Part shown: piece by piece, positions 35,101 through 45,059 of the stretch
Layout: each line of letters starts with the position of its first letter
Numbering within the stretch: position 1 is the first letter of the stretch
From: Magnolia sinica
Taxonomy: Eukaryota > Streptophyta > Magnoliopsida > Magnoliales > Magnoliaceae
Direction of reading: 5' to 3'
NCBI RefSeq assembly: GCF_029962835.1
Contig: NC_080591.1
Span: 43,531,501-43,595,500 of the forward strand
Length of the DNA stretch: 64,000 nt
Position numbers and translations under genes: made by a program
The notes under the pieces: model-generated
Database searches by the model: none
Told to the model about the DNA's origin: nothing
The model's input: only the letters and a program-made list of their open reading frames with translations

Positions 35101-35232
35101 CAGATCAAATTTAAAGTGATTGATGTTAATTTCACAAGTAATCGAGTTTAGCGCTAAATAACCCACAAATAACTTTTAAGAAAAATAGAGGTAGTACTCG
35201 GGTCTTGGCACGAAATTTTCTGGGTCATTACA
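32126..35232 (-). repeat. 5' LTR of the Tekay element
   Basis: Minus-strand TGTAATGACCCAGAAAA at 35232 to CAGGGCGTTACA at 32126, 3107 bp, the same length as its partner. A TATA box TATATAA lies at 34482-34476 on the minus strand, about 750 bp from the LTR start. No gene is present. Confidence 0.95.
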
Positions 35233-35237
35233 ATTGG

Positions 35238-35470
35238 CGTCCTATAAGGAGCCAAAATGGTGACTCTCAGTGGGAACATCTTTCCTTTTATCTCAAGAAT
35301 AGAATATATTTATGATTAATGCTAATTAAGTTTTGTTATTAATTTCGGACAAATGCAAGAGCAATAAACTGACAACGAGCGTACTGATCATTCAAGAAAC
35401 CACTGCTAAGAGAAATAGATGACGGTCATTCACTACGGCTGACAGGTAAAGCCGCAGTAGTCACATAATG
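35238..35470 (+). other. Tat-1 leader with PBS-like duplicate
   Basis: After the Tekay TSD the Tat-1 leader resumes. At 35258-35275, tggtgactctcagtggga resembles the true PBS (tggcgactccactaggga). Once the Tekay element is removed it lies about 80 bp downstream of that PBS. Tat-2 has the same arrangement (44834-44851). No gag follows. Confidence 0.6.
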
Positions 35471-35471
35471 C

Positions 35472-36869
35472 TTGGGCAAAAGGATAAAAAGTCCCCATAT
35501 ACAGAATACCGTGATAATAAGAAAAGAAACATTTGAAGAATGCCATGACAGTATTAGAGAAAATGGAAAGAATAAGGTTAAAAGGGTAACATATGATATG
35601 GTGAGTCATTTGAAAGGCATACCAGCTCGACTGAGTGTGTACGATGAGTTGTAATTGTCAGAACATTCTCGAAATAGTCTAATTTAAGCTCTATTCGATA
35701 ATGTTGTTAGAAGAGCATTGCTCACAGAGATGGAACATGAAGAGTGAAATAATTACATGTCAGTCATTTCTTTCTTTAATGATGATCTAATTTTTGGCGA
35801 CAAACATAACAGACCGTTGATGGTTGTGGGCCATGTCGGTGGTAAGCAAATAAAGCAAATAATGTTGGATAAGAGGTCCGCGGTGAACTTGCTACCATTA
35901 ATGATGCTAAATGAATTGGGATATTGACGTTCTCATTTACACCCTAGTGGGATGATGATATAAGGCTTTAATCAAGACGGATAGCGAGCGCTCGGCAAAA
36001 TAACATTAACATTGGAGATAGGGGAGCTAACGACAGACGTTGTTTGTCACATCATTAACATAGTAATGATAAATAATCTCCTCTTGGGAAGACCCTAGAT
36101 GCATCAATACGGCATCATACCATCGACCCTCCATCAATGCTTCAAGTACTGTAAAGATGGGATTCAATGTAAGGTGATGGCTAACGTGAAGCTGTATACC
36201 GAAGCAGAGTCTTTCTTCACCGACGCCAGCTATTATGATGAGTTCGTTGTAGGGAATAAAATGGAAGGCAATGAGAATAAAACAGTAAGAGGCGAAACAA
36301 GCACAGTTGAAAACAAGATCGCAAAAATAGAGTTATTTGAGGAAGAGAATGTGAAGTAGAAATTTTATTTCATACCAAAACAACTAAGCCGACCGGGGCA
36401 GCCACCGCTGACATTATTATCGCCTAAGCAATTAGAAATTCTACAGTCAAACTATACTATGCCATTACCACATGCAGAAAGGGAAAAACCATTCCCAATT
36501 ATGCCTAAGAGGTTTCACGTCGAAACCAGCTTTAAAAACCTTGAGCCTATTGAATTTTATGCAGTCTCAGAGTCAGAGATAGAAGAAAGGGTAAATTACA
36601 AAATGAACCCCACAAAATTAACACCTGAAGATCTGGAAAGATATAGCTCAGGTAGCAAAAAGATAATGAAGAACATGGGCTTTGATTGCGAAGGGCCAAC
36701 TAGATTAAACAGTGGAAAAGGTATCTTTATCCCAATTGGGGTCTATGAAGAAAAACAAGAGAAGTTCCACGGATTGGGAGGAGAATCTTCAGTAAACATG
36801 ATTATTGCAGAATCAGTGGAAGGGACAGAAGCTGAAATGATCAAGCATCCTGAGGTGGCTCCAAAGTAG
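35472..36869 (+). pseudogene. Tat-1 protease region and linker
   Basis: VTYDMVSHLKGIPARLSVYD, FGDKHNRPLMVVGHVGGKQI and SAVNLLPLMMLNELGY match the Tat aspartic-protease region. The active-site position reads DKRSAVNLLP, so the D-x-G is not preserved. 36099-36869 continues as an acidic linker (FHVETSFKNLEPIEFYAVSE, KLTPEDLERYSSGSKKIM). Several stops and frame changes. The corresponding Tat-2 part is 46950-47459. Confidence 0.75.
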
Positions 36870-36938
36870 ATGGAAGATGGAGAGCAACTGACAATCGATA
36901 GCTTATGAGAAATAAATCTAAGGACAGAAGAAGAACCC

Positions 36939-37760
36939 TTGAATACATTCATAAGCGTCAATCTCCCTGAATACGAAGCTAACCAGTATATTAAACTATT
37001 GAAAAAAAATAAGGATGTGTTTGCTTGGACATATGTTGAAATGCTAGGTCTAGAACCATCAGTGGTGATGCATCGATTAAATATTTCTAAAGACAGGAGA
37101 CCGATTAAACACGTGCAGCGACAATTCCACCCGGATTTGATTCCCTTAATTGAAGAAGAAGTGAATAAGCTAATTAAAGTTTGATTTATTAGAGAAGTCA
37201 AGTATCTTAAGTGGATATCAAACATTATCCCAATAAAGAAGAAAAGCAAATAAATTAGAGTATGCGTTGACTTTAGAGACTTAAATAAAGCATGTCCGAA
37301 GGATGATTTTCCACTACTGATTACCGAGCTGCAAATTGACAGTATGACTAAATACGTCATTATGTCCTTTATAGATGGTTATGCTGGGTATAATCAAATA
37401 AGAATGGCCACAGAAGATGAGGAAGCTACTGCATTCAGAACGCCACTGGGAATCTATTGTTACAAGGTCATGCCGTTGAGAGCAATGCAAAAATATTCCA
37501 AGACATGATGCACAATCATGTCAAATATTACATGGATAATTTAATGGTCAGGTCAAAATGACCATGAGGAACATTGTGAACATCTGGTTTCGGTATTTCA
37601 TCGGCTCAAAAAGAAGCAACTAAAGATGAATCTATCAAAATGCAAGTTAAGAATTTCGTCGGGAAAGTTCCTCAGTTTTATTGTCAGGCACAGGGGAATT
37701 GATGTCGATCTGGGAAAGATAAGAGTTGTTAAAGAAATGCCCCTCCAAAAACATTAAAAA
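36939..37760 (+). pseudogene. Tat-1 reverse transcriptase
   Basis: VFAWTYVEMLGLEPSVVMHR, RRPIKHVQRQFHPDLIPLIE, then after a stop FIREVKYLKWISNIIPIKKK, IRVCVDFRDLNKACPKDDFP, FIDGYAGYNQIRMATEDEEA, FRTPLGIYCYKVMPL, and the catalytic box YMDNLMVRS at 37529-37555, with Asn in place of the second Asp. Frameshifts near 37480 and 37560. Dead RT; the KACPKDDFPL and FMDGYSGYNQI-type blocks are typical of Tat/Athila RTs. Confidence 0.88.
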
Positions 37761-37769
37761 AATTTGAAG

Positions 37770-38340
37770 AGTTTGAAAGGAAAGTTAACATATATTCATC
37801 TTTTTATCTCTAATCATACAGGAAGATGTCTGCCATTTTCCCATCTAATGAAGAAAGGGGTGGAATTTGTATGGGACCAAACATGTTAAAACGTGTTCGA
37901 TTCGATCAAAGAATTGTTGAAACAGGCCCCAGTACTATCGACACCTGTGAAAGGTAAACCCCTCATTCTTTATATTTCTGCAGCAGAAAAATCATTGGGG
38001 GTCTCGTTACCACAAACAAATGAGTAAGCGAAGGAGATTACCTGTATTATCTGAGCAGGACTCTAATAGGAGCTTAATGCAGCTAGTTGCCCTTCGAGAA
38101 AGTGTGATTAGCTCTAATCTTCGTAGTACAAAAATTAAGGCATTACTGTCTCTCCCATGATCTAATCTTGATCTCACGAATGGATCCCTTGAAATTCTTG
38201 ATGACAAACTAATACTCTCAGGGAGACTAGCTAAATGGATGCCCTTATTGTCAGAATACATGATCACTTATGAACCAGCGAAAGCGGTAAAGGGACAAGC
38301 AGTGGTGGATTTCTTGGCAGCTCACCCTGTCCCGGATAAT
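37770..38340 (+). pseudogene. Tat-1 first RNase H domain (decayed)
   Basis: Recognisable only in patches: KGVEFVWDQTC, IKELLKQAPVLSTPVKGKPL, ILYISAAEKSLGVSL, then EYMITYEPAKAVKGQAVVDF LAAHPVPD at the end. The EYDITYEPxKAIKGQAxADFLA phrase is standard at the junction with the second RNase H of Tat elements. Confidence 0.75.
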
Positions 38341-38389
38341 GAAATGATTAGTGATGACTTTCGGATGAGCAGGTAATGATGATGGAATT

Positions 38390-38800
38390 ACCTAGTTTGT
38401 GGCAAATGAACTTTGACGGTGCTTCCAGAACTTCAGGAACAGATGCCGGAGTGATATTTATCAGTCCACAAGGCGACTACTGCCATATTCCTTTACATTA
38501 GGTGCAGCATGCACTAATAACGAAGTTGAATATCAAGCTCTCATTATAGGGATGGAAATAACCCTAGAAATGAAGATAAAAGCGCTACGAATTTTTGGCG
38601 ATTCTAAGCTAGTAATAAATCAGCTTACTATAGAATTCGAAATAAGGAAGCAAGAGCTCCTCCCATATTATCGTCAAGCACAATGATTGTTGGAGCAATT
38701 TTAGGATGTTAAAATCAGGCATATACCGAGATCAGAGAATGCAAGGGCAGATGCCATGGCTAGCTTGGTTGCAGCTTTGGTTTGTCCTAATTGAAGTCCC
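38390..38800 (+). pseudogene. Tat-1 second (archaeal-type) RNase H
   Basis: LWQMNFDGASRTSGTDAGVI, ISPQGDYC, then in other frames NNEVEYQALIIGMEI, FGDSKLVINQLTIEFEIRKQ, IKIRHIPRSENARADAMASL. A second RNase H between the first one and integrase is the hallmark of the Tat lineage. Catalytic FDGAS, Glu of NEVEYQAL and FGDSKL are visible, but frameshifts prevent a product. Confidence 0.85.
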
Positions 38801-38889
38801 CTTCAAGTAATAATCGAAGAAAGAAGGTTTTTGTCGCCTGCTGAAGATGTCAAAGTCTCTGAAGCATTGTCCATGTCATGTTTGGAGAT

Positions 38890-40150
38890 TTCAATTAATG
38901 ATTGGCGTCAGCCTTTTGTGGATTATCTCATATATGATATTTTGTCGAACGATCCAGCGTAAAAGTTGCAAATAAAGCAAAGGGTGAAAAAATTTATTGT
39001 GTGTAATGAAGAGCTTTACAAAAGTCCTATAATGAGATGTTGTTAAGATGCTTTGATATGAAAGAGGTGAATCAGATGTTGCGAGAAGCACATTCAGGGG
39101 AATGCGGGGCTCATCAGGTCAGTAGAAATTTGTTCCATCGAGTACTTCAAATTGGGTATTATTGGCTTACAATGTTCAAAGATGCGATTGATTATACACT
39201 GCGGTGTCATGAATGTCAGATACATGGTGATGTTATACCTGTATCTCCTGAAGACTTGCATCAATCAGTGGCTTCTTGGCCCTTCGTAGCCTAGGGGTTT
39301 ATGTCATTGGTCCTATAAATCCATCGTCATCCAAAGGAAAACAGTACATTTTGGCAGCCATAGATTATTTTTCAAAGTGGACTGAAGCTATCGCTCTAAG
39401 AAATGTCAAAGAGAGATGTTGTGAGTTTCATATGGCATGCAATAATATACCACTATGGTATTTCGAAGAAGATCATCACTAATAATGGGACTCCATTTAA
39501 GAACAGAGGAACGAAGAAATTATGCCAAAATTTTAATATCTAGCATTCATTCTCGACACCTTACTATCCGCCGGCTAATGGGTTGGCTGAAGCATTTAAT
39601 AAAATGATTGTGAAAATATTGAACAAAGCAGTTGCAGAAAATAAACATGATTAGGATGAGAAGTTGCAAGAAGCCCTATGGGCTTATCGAACTACTCTTC
39701 GTACTACTACGAAAGCAACGCATATTCTTTGGTTTATGGAGTTGAAGCTGTTATCCTTATTGAAACGCAAGCTACGTCACTTAGAATAGCAGTACATCAG
39801 TTGATTACTGATGATGAAAATGCCAAGATTAGGTTGGCAGAATTGGATTTGCTAGATGAGAAGTGATTAGCAGCTCAGCAGCGATTACAAATATATCAAG
39901 CAAGAATCTCTGCTGCTTTTGACAGAAAGGTCAAGCATCACTCCTTCAAAAGAGGCGATATGGTATTGATGCTCAAAAGGCCGATAGTGGTCACTCATAA
40001 GACGGGGCAAATTTGACCCTAAATGGGATGACCCATACGTAATATCATATGTATATTCCAATGGGGCTTATCGGGTGATAGATCAAGATGGACGAGGCTT
40101 AAGTATACTAGTCAATGTCCATTTCATAAAAATATATCATCCCTGAATGT
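38890..40150 (+). pseudogene. Tat-1 integrase
   Basis: HHCC region AHSGECGAHQVSRNLFHRVL ... YTLRCHECQIHGD (39037-39250), core FYVIGPI/LYVIGPINPSSSKGKQYIL ... AIDYFSKWTEAIALRN with Tyr at the first acidic position, then PYYPPANGLAEAFNK-type sequence (about 39550-39600), EVARSPMGLSNYSSYY region and YSLVYGVEAVILIE (39720-39770), and C-terminal FDRKVKHHSFKRGDMVL (39925-39970). Numerous stops; inactive. Confidence 0.85.
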
Positions 40151-40501
40151 ATATGTAGTTTTGATTCAGAAGTTCATGGCGTAATTCTTCTCAATCAAAA
40201 GGGGGCAAACAAAAGCATACAAAAGGAAAAGCTCTGTATTTCTTTCTAATATTATATTTCTCACTGAATACTAATGAAATACAGACCTTCAAGCATATCA
40301 AATTCAAGTGAGTCAAATATAAATCGCCAATGATTATCGCCAAACGCAAATCGCCGAATGTAGATCGCCAAAGCACCAATAACTATCGTCGAACCGCCAA
40401 AGCTATCATTATTATCACTATCTTGCTAACAAGGCCATTTAAATTTATCATAATCAATAACACTGTCAAGCTAATATATCACTTCAACTATAAATTTTGT
40501 T

Positions 40502-42235
40502 TCATCTATCTCGTCTTTCTGATAATATAGGAGTACTATCTCTTACAATTTGCAAGGGAGGAGGAGGGTAGAATTGCAAAGAATCATCATTCTCTTCTGA
40601 AAAATCTAAATATTCATGAGTAGTCTTCAAAGGCACACCAAAGGTTACCCATCCCTCAAGGGTATTAGCTAGTTTCATTTCAAAATATTGCCTTCTCTCC
40701 AAGGAAGGGTGTTGGGCCTGATGGAGACAAGAAATGATTGCTCACCAAATGAAATAGAATCGCCGTCAACAACTGCCACATCATTAGAATAGCTAGAGAA
40801 ATGGAATTGATAGAAACCAATAAGATCATTGCTTTCAATTTTTCTAGTGACCCGGCTGCTCGATTTCTTGATCATCTCTCTCAGTTGATAATGTTGAAGA
40901 GGGAGTCGATCAGGATGTAAGTACGCTCTTTTGGAATCGTCAAATGTCCAAAGGAAATAAACTCCTAGCCAACTCACAAAGAAATGTCAGGGAGCACAGA
41001 TAGCATAAGATTCGGAAGAAGAATCTTTAGAACAAGAGACGATGTCCCAGAAAGCACGGTACAAGGAACATAGGACTAGAAGAGCTAGCAAGTATTTTTG
41101 GCCTTCCGCCATTGCACCTGCAACCACGAAGAAGAATGGCCTGAAAATGTCTATTTGTTCGGAATCCGGGAATATCACTATGCTTAACCAGTAGGCTAAG
41201 AAAGCAGCCAGTTCACAGGAAGAACTATATTCAACAGTGTTCATAACACTCTTGCGAATGGTCTTAAGCTCTTAATGATTATGACCTGCAAAGTTGTCAA
41301 GGTGAAGAAATAATCATTAAAACAGACCAAAAAAAAGTTAAAGTTGTGAAAGTAGAAAGGAGAAAATATTCTGCAATTTTTTAGAAAAGCAAGCTAGCCA
41401 TTTGAGAGAAGTAATGCGATTAGGTTGAGGGAAGCTGGCCAATGCATTGAAGAGTCCAAGAGTGGTCTTTGAAATTTCAGATTTGTTGTCTCCTGCATAA
41501 GCTAGAGCAAGCTCTCCATTAGAGGGTATATAGGCATCGAAGATGTTGCCCATAATGGGATGACCTGCTATGCAAAGAAGATCCTGTAGATGCTCATTTC
41601 TCCTAAAAGAAGATTAAATGAGTTGGTGATTGGGGACCAATGATTGAGGAAGCCTCTAAAGATAGAAGCATCCCCTTGAAAATGCTCTAATGTAGCTATG
41701 ATTGCATCAGAGAGGTTGATTTGTTCCAGAATAGTTATGTGCCTTCGAACGATGGCTCGAGCCCAAGCGCTGTAGAAATTACGAAGAGATAGGAGTCCTA
41801 TTGCTAAGAATTTTTCTATGTTCCAAGAAATCTTTTGGAGAAGAAGAGTTGTTGAGAGGTCTTAAAATAGTGGGTAAGGAAAGGATGCTAAGGATTATGA
41901 CATGGACATAAAAATCACATTTTATGAATCTTACCAGCTCTTTGATGGGGCTTATTCTTTTTCAAATAGCTTGTCCGAATTCTTGGCTCTTTCATGATCC
42001 AATTGTCCATGAAGATAAAGAGATTTCGTTAATCGAAAGGTTCACTATGAAGAATTGACCAGTGATGCCGCAAGTTGATGGGAATAACAATCAGTTTGTT
42101 GGTAAAGGGGTTGTGAAGCTCCAAAGTCTCTTCATTTATTTCTACATATTTCCAAGAATGGTGGAAAGGTTGGTTGGACCCTGAGGAAGATGGATGATTC
42201 CTTCTTCTCGAAAAGAATGCCGACGAGCGATGCAT
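40502..42235 (-). pseudogene. Tat-1 antisense ORF with plant mobile domain
   Basis: Transcribed opposite to the element, between pol and the 3' LTR. Pieces: 42235-42029 (WKYVEINEETLELHNPF), 41553-41338, 41244-40987 (SSSCELAAFLAYWLSIVIFP, GAMAEGQKYLLALLVLCSLY RAFWDIV), 40977-40675 (MSWLGVYFLWTFDD ... IGFYQFHFSS), 40702-40502 (MKLANTLEGWVTFGVP, then acidic tail). The 'AAFLAYWLSxxIFP ... MAxGQKYxLAxxVL' phrase matches the aminotransferase-like plant mobile domain (PMD). Antisense PMD ORFs at this position are known for Tat elements. Frameshifts and stops break it between 42030 and 41250. Host PMD proteins act in silencing; the element role is unknown. Confidence 0.75.
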
Positions 42236-42557
42236 GATCTTAAACTAAGAGCTGTTGGGCTAATGATGAAACTTTTAAAGGGAGAAGAAAATTCAACAGA
42301 GTTTTGGAACAAAGGTTTTTCACACTAATTGCTGGGGACTTGCGCGGGCAAGTTATGTGGGAGAATTGCGCGGAAAAGGAATTTAGTAGGAAGAAAGAAT
42401 TATTTTTTTTAATGAATGGCTGGGAGTACTAGTATTTATAGACTAGTGGGCCTTGCTGAGAATTACGCGGGTGGGAGTTACGCGGGCCTGCACAACTCAA
42501 GTGACTAAGAAAGAAATTGATCCTTCGAATTGACCTAGAGTGGTCAAATTTCGGATC

Positions 42558-42564
42558 AAGGGGG
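42558..42564 (+). promoter_or_regulatory. Tat-1 polypurine tract
   Basis: gatcaagggggcatt directly precedes the 3' LTR start TGTTGGAG at 42569. Confidence 0.85.
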
Positions 42565-42568
42565 CATT

Positions 42569-43442
42569 TGTTGGAGAATAAAAATTTGATTAAGAAAAGT
42601 GGCTTCAATAAAAAGAAATGGAGAAAGAAGTGGAGTGTAGAGGTGAAAGGGGGGATGACTTACATGGGTCACGAGTTGCGCGGGACCTAAGATGCGCTGG
42701 ATCTGAGTTGCGTGGGTCCGTGCAACTCATCCTGGTTGCACTGAGTCACACAACTCTCTTCAGAAAATGATGAGTTGGAGATGTGAAGTGAGATCCACAG
42801 TACGACATTTAATGGCTCACACATGTGGAAGCCTATAAATACCCCCTACCCCCCTCATTTTAAATCATCAGATGTTCGGAAGGCCAGTGCCTCGGACAAG
42901 TATTGGAGACGGAGTGAAGAAGAGGAAGTGCATGAGGGCCTGCCCACGTAACTTCATGTGAGTTGCGTCAGCCCACACCACTCCATGTGAGTTGTGCCAG
43001 CCAATGCAACTCCGTGTGAGTTGCGCCGGCCAACGCAACTCCTCGGCCTGCACCACTCAATGCGAGTTACACGGATGCTCTTTAAGGCAACACTATGTTG
43101 TATTTTCTTAGGTCCTCAGGCCGTTGCAGATGTTCCAAAGGGATCCAGGCACTCTTTTATCATGTCAATGAGGGATAAAGTGCACAGAAAGCCCGCACAA
43201 CTCTTCTCCCCTGGAGATATGACTGACATGAGCCAGAATGTTGTCGAAATTCATATTTTAAGCTTATTTGATACTCGTACATTTGTATTTTTATAAATTC
43301 TATCCTGGAATCAGAGAATCAAGAGGATGTAATGAACTCAGGATGAATAAATTTGATGATTATTCTCTCTGTTCTTTCTCTTTGTATGTATTGAATGAGA
43401 TAATTCCCCCAAATCAAACACTTTTCGTTTCTGGTCGAAACA
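42569..43442 (+). repeat. 3' LTR of Tat-1
   Basis: 874 bp, TGTTGGAGAATAAAAA to TCTGGTCGAAACA, TATA box at 42834-42841. Followed by TSD ATATG and the resumed Sirevirus-1 3' region. Confidence 0.93.
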
Positions 43443-43708
43443 ATATGAATATATGATGCATGTGATTGATTGGAATATTGAGAATATATGCTTTGATGTA
43501 TGAAAATGTTGAATGTCATATTTTCTTGGAGAATGCTTATGGTTATGTAAACAGGGGAGAGTACAACTTGAGGGGGAGTAGTAATTTTTGCAATCTTCAA
43601 CTACATCCTGAGTTCAAGAATACAGGGATATGAGTTCAAGAATATAGGGCTACATTCTGATTCATGTATCACTGAGTGTTTTGTTGTGAAATTGACAAAG
43701 GGGGCAAT
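43443..43708 (+). other. Sirevirus-1 3' untranslated region, second part
   Basis: Resumes after the Tat-1 TSD. Contains purine tracts (AACTTGAGGGGGAGTAG near 43570) and, at its end, ttgtgaaattgacaaagggggcaat, the polypurine tract before the Sirevirus-1 3' LTR. Confidence 0.75.
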
Positions 43709-43847
43709 TGTAAGTTCTAGTATGTTTAAAGAACAGGTTACACCTGATTTATCAAATTTCGTCTTGTTAAAACAACTTAGCATAGTGTTCAAGATTAAAG
43801 TCAAGCTTATGTTTAAGTTGAAGTCAGGCTAAAGTTCAAGTCACGTC
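43709..43847 (+). repeat. Sirevirus-1 3' LTR, first 139 bp
   Basis: Starts TGTAAGTTCTAGTATG just after the polypurine tract AAAGGGGGCAAT and resembles the start of the Sirevirus-2 LTR (TGTAAGTGCTAAGTTG, then TATCAAATTTCGTC against TGTCAAATTTTGTT). It is cut at 43847 by Tat-2; the rest is not in the window. Confidence 0.8.
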
Positions 43848-44734
43848 TGTTGAGGCATAAAAAAATATCAAGAAAGATAAAAGAAGAAGAAATACTTCCT
43901 GGAAGAGGGTTGTGTGGCGCACAAAAGAAGCATGCAATGAAGGGTTGTGCGCTGCACAAGGTGGTCCATGCACAAGGTGGTCCCCGCACAAGTGTGGTTT
44001 ACGCACAAAGGGAATTAGTGCACAAGTGGGGTCAGCACACAAAGGGGTCACCGACAACTGTGCTGGGTGCACAATGAATATATTGAGGTGTTCACACGTG
44101 CAAAAGGCTATAAATACCCCATCATCCCTCTATAATGGATTCATTAGAGCAAGATTCAAACAGAGGAGAGAGATCTAGACTTCAAAGGAAAAGTCAGGTA
44201 TCATCCGCACCCGTTGTGTGGAACAGGGCTTATGGGGAGCACAACTGTGATGGCGCACAATGGACTAGGGCGCACAACCATTAGGAGAGCATAACGCCTA
44301 TGTGCACACAATCCTTCTGATGAATGATGGTTATGGGCGCACATCCTTCCTATTGGTGAACCATATTCCCCTGTGGCCATATAATGACTTCGTTCATGTT
44401 AGGGATTCATTGATGATTAATCAGAGACCAAAGAAAACCCTAATTCGGATCAAAATATCATAACACTTTCTCAAGAGCATGGAATTAATCAGAATAAACT
44501 CTATACTAGCACATCAATACTGCTACATTGAAGATCATGATACAATCAATATTGAACATTTAATATTTGTATTATATTTATGTAAATGTTTTACTTTGGA
44601 ATCAAAGGAGATAAATGATGTAAACGGATTCAGAATGAATGGATATTATGATTGTTCTCTTTATTCTTCTTTTGTTAACTATTGAGTAAAAACGAATTCC
44701 CCCAAATCAAATGCATTTGTTTCTTATCGAAACA
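43848..44734 (+). repeat. 5' LTR of Tat-2
   Basis: 887 bp from TGTTGAGGCATAAAAA to TTATCGAAACA. TATA box at 44109-44116 (tataaata). Reiterated gcGCACAAgg-type words flank it (about 43915-44075 and 44220-44340), analogous to the GCGCAACTC words of Tat-1 but different in sequence. Confidence 0.85.
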
Positions 44735-44737
44735 AAA

Positions 44738-44851
44738 TATTGACTCTACTGGGGATGTTTTTATTGCACAATACTAACTTAAGGATTATGCTGAGGATTT
44801 TCACCACTGTTTGGTGTCGTTAAGATGCCAAAATGGCGACTCTCGGTGGGA
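44738..44851 (+). promoter_or_regulatory. Tat-2 PBS and downstream PBS-like copy
   Basis: tattgactctactgggga at 44738-44755 lies 3 bp after the LTR. A second similar word, tggcgactctcggtggga, sits at 44834-44851, about 80 bp further on, with the same spacing as in Tat-1. The downstream word keeps the TGGCGACTC start better than the true PBS does. Confidence 0.6.
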
Positions 44852-45050
44852 ACATCCTCCCTTTCATCTCCAAAGTAGAGCAGAACCTTATTCAAGTAAT
44901 GATTCATGTCTTCTTTTTACAACTGACCCAGATTTAGAAAAAGACAATTTTCTACTTCACAGTGACAGGATTTGTCATTGAATAAGTTAGCAAACAAACT
45001 AAGTATCCCAAAGAGAAATCTGCACCAGTCAAATATACGAAATTACAAAT
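44852..45050 (+). other. Tat-2 leader
   Basis: Non-coding, AT-rich sequence between the PBS-like copy and the gag reading. No other feature is seen. Confidence 0.5.
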
Positions 45051-45059
45051 AGCTGCTAC

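Larger units (their letters stand above)
21902..35232 (-). mobile_element. Tekay/Del chromovirus (Gypsy), full length, degenerate
   Basis: 13331 bp with two LTRs of 3107 bp each (21902-25008 and 32126-35232) and a perfect TSD ATTGG (21897-21901 and 35233-35237). Minus-strand order: 5' LTR, initiator-Met-type PBS (32122-32111), accessory leader ORF (31382-30006), gag, protease, RT, RNase H, integrase, chromodomain, polypurine tract (about 25020-25011), 3' LTR. It sits 58 bp after the PBS of Tat-1. LTRs differ by only a few percent by eye, making it the youngest insertion measured here, as nesting requires. Confidence 0.95.
20951..43442 (+). mobile_element. Tat-1: Tat/Ogre-type Gypsy element, gag-deleted
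   Basis: LTRs at 20951-21822 and 42569-43442 and a perfect TSD ATATG (20946-20950 and 43443-43447). It is about 9.16 kb without the Tekay insertion. Order: 5' LTR, PBS, (Tekay), leader, protease, RT, RNase H, a second archaeal-type RNase H, integrase, antisense ORF, polypurine tract, 3' LTR. The second RNase H and the antisense ORF are diagnostic of the Tat lineage. The leader runs straight into the protease-proximal region: about 330 bp separate the points that are about 2.2 kb apart in Tat-2, so gag has been deleted. LTRs differ at about one base in ten by eye, older than the Tekay element inside it. Confidence 0.9.
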
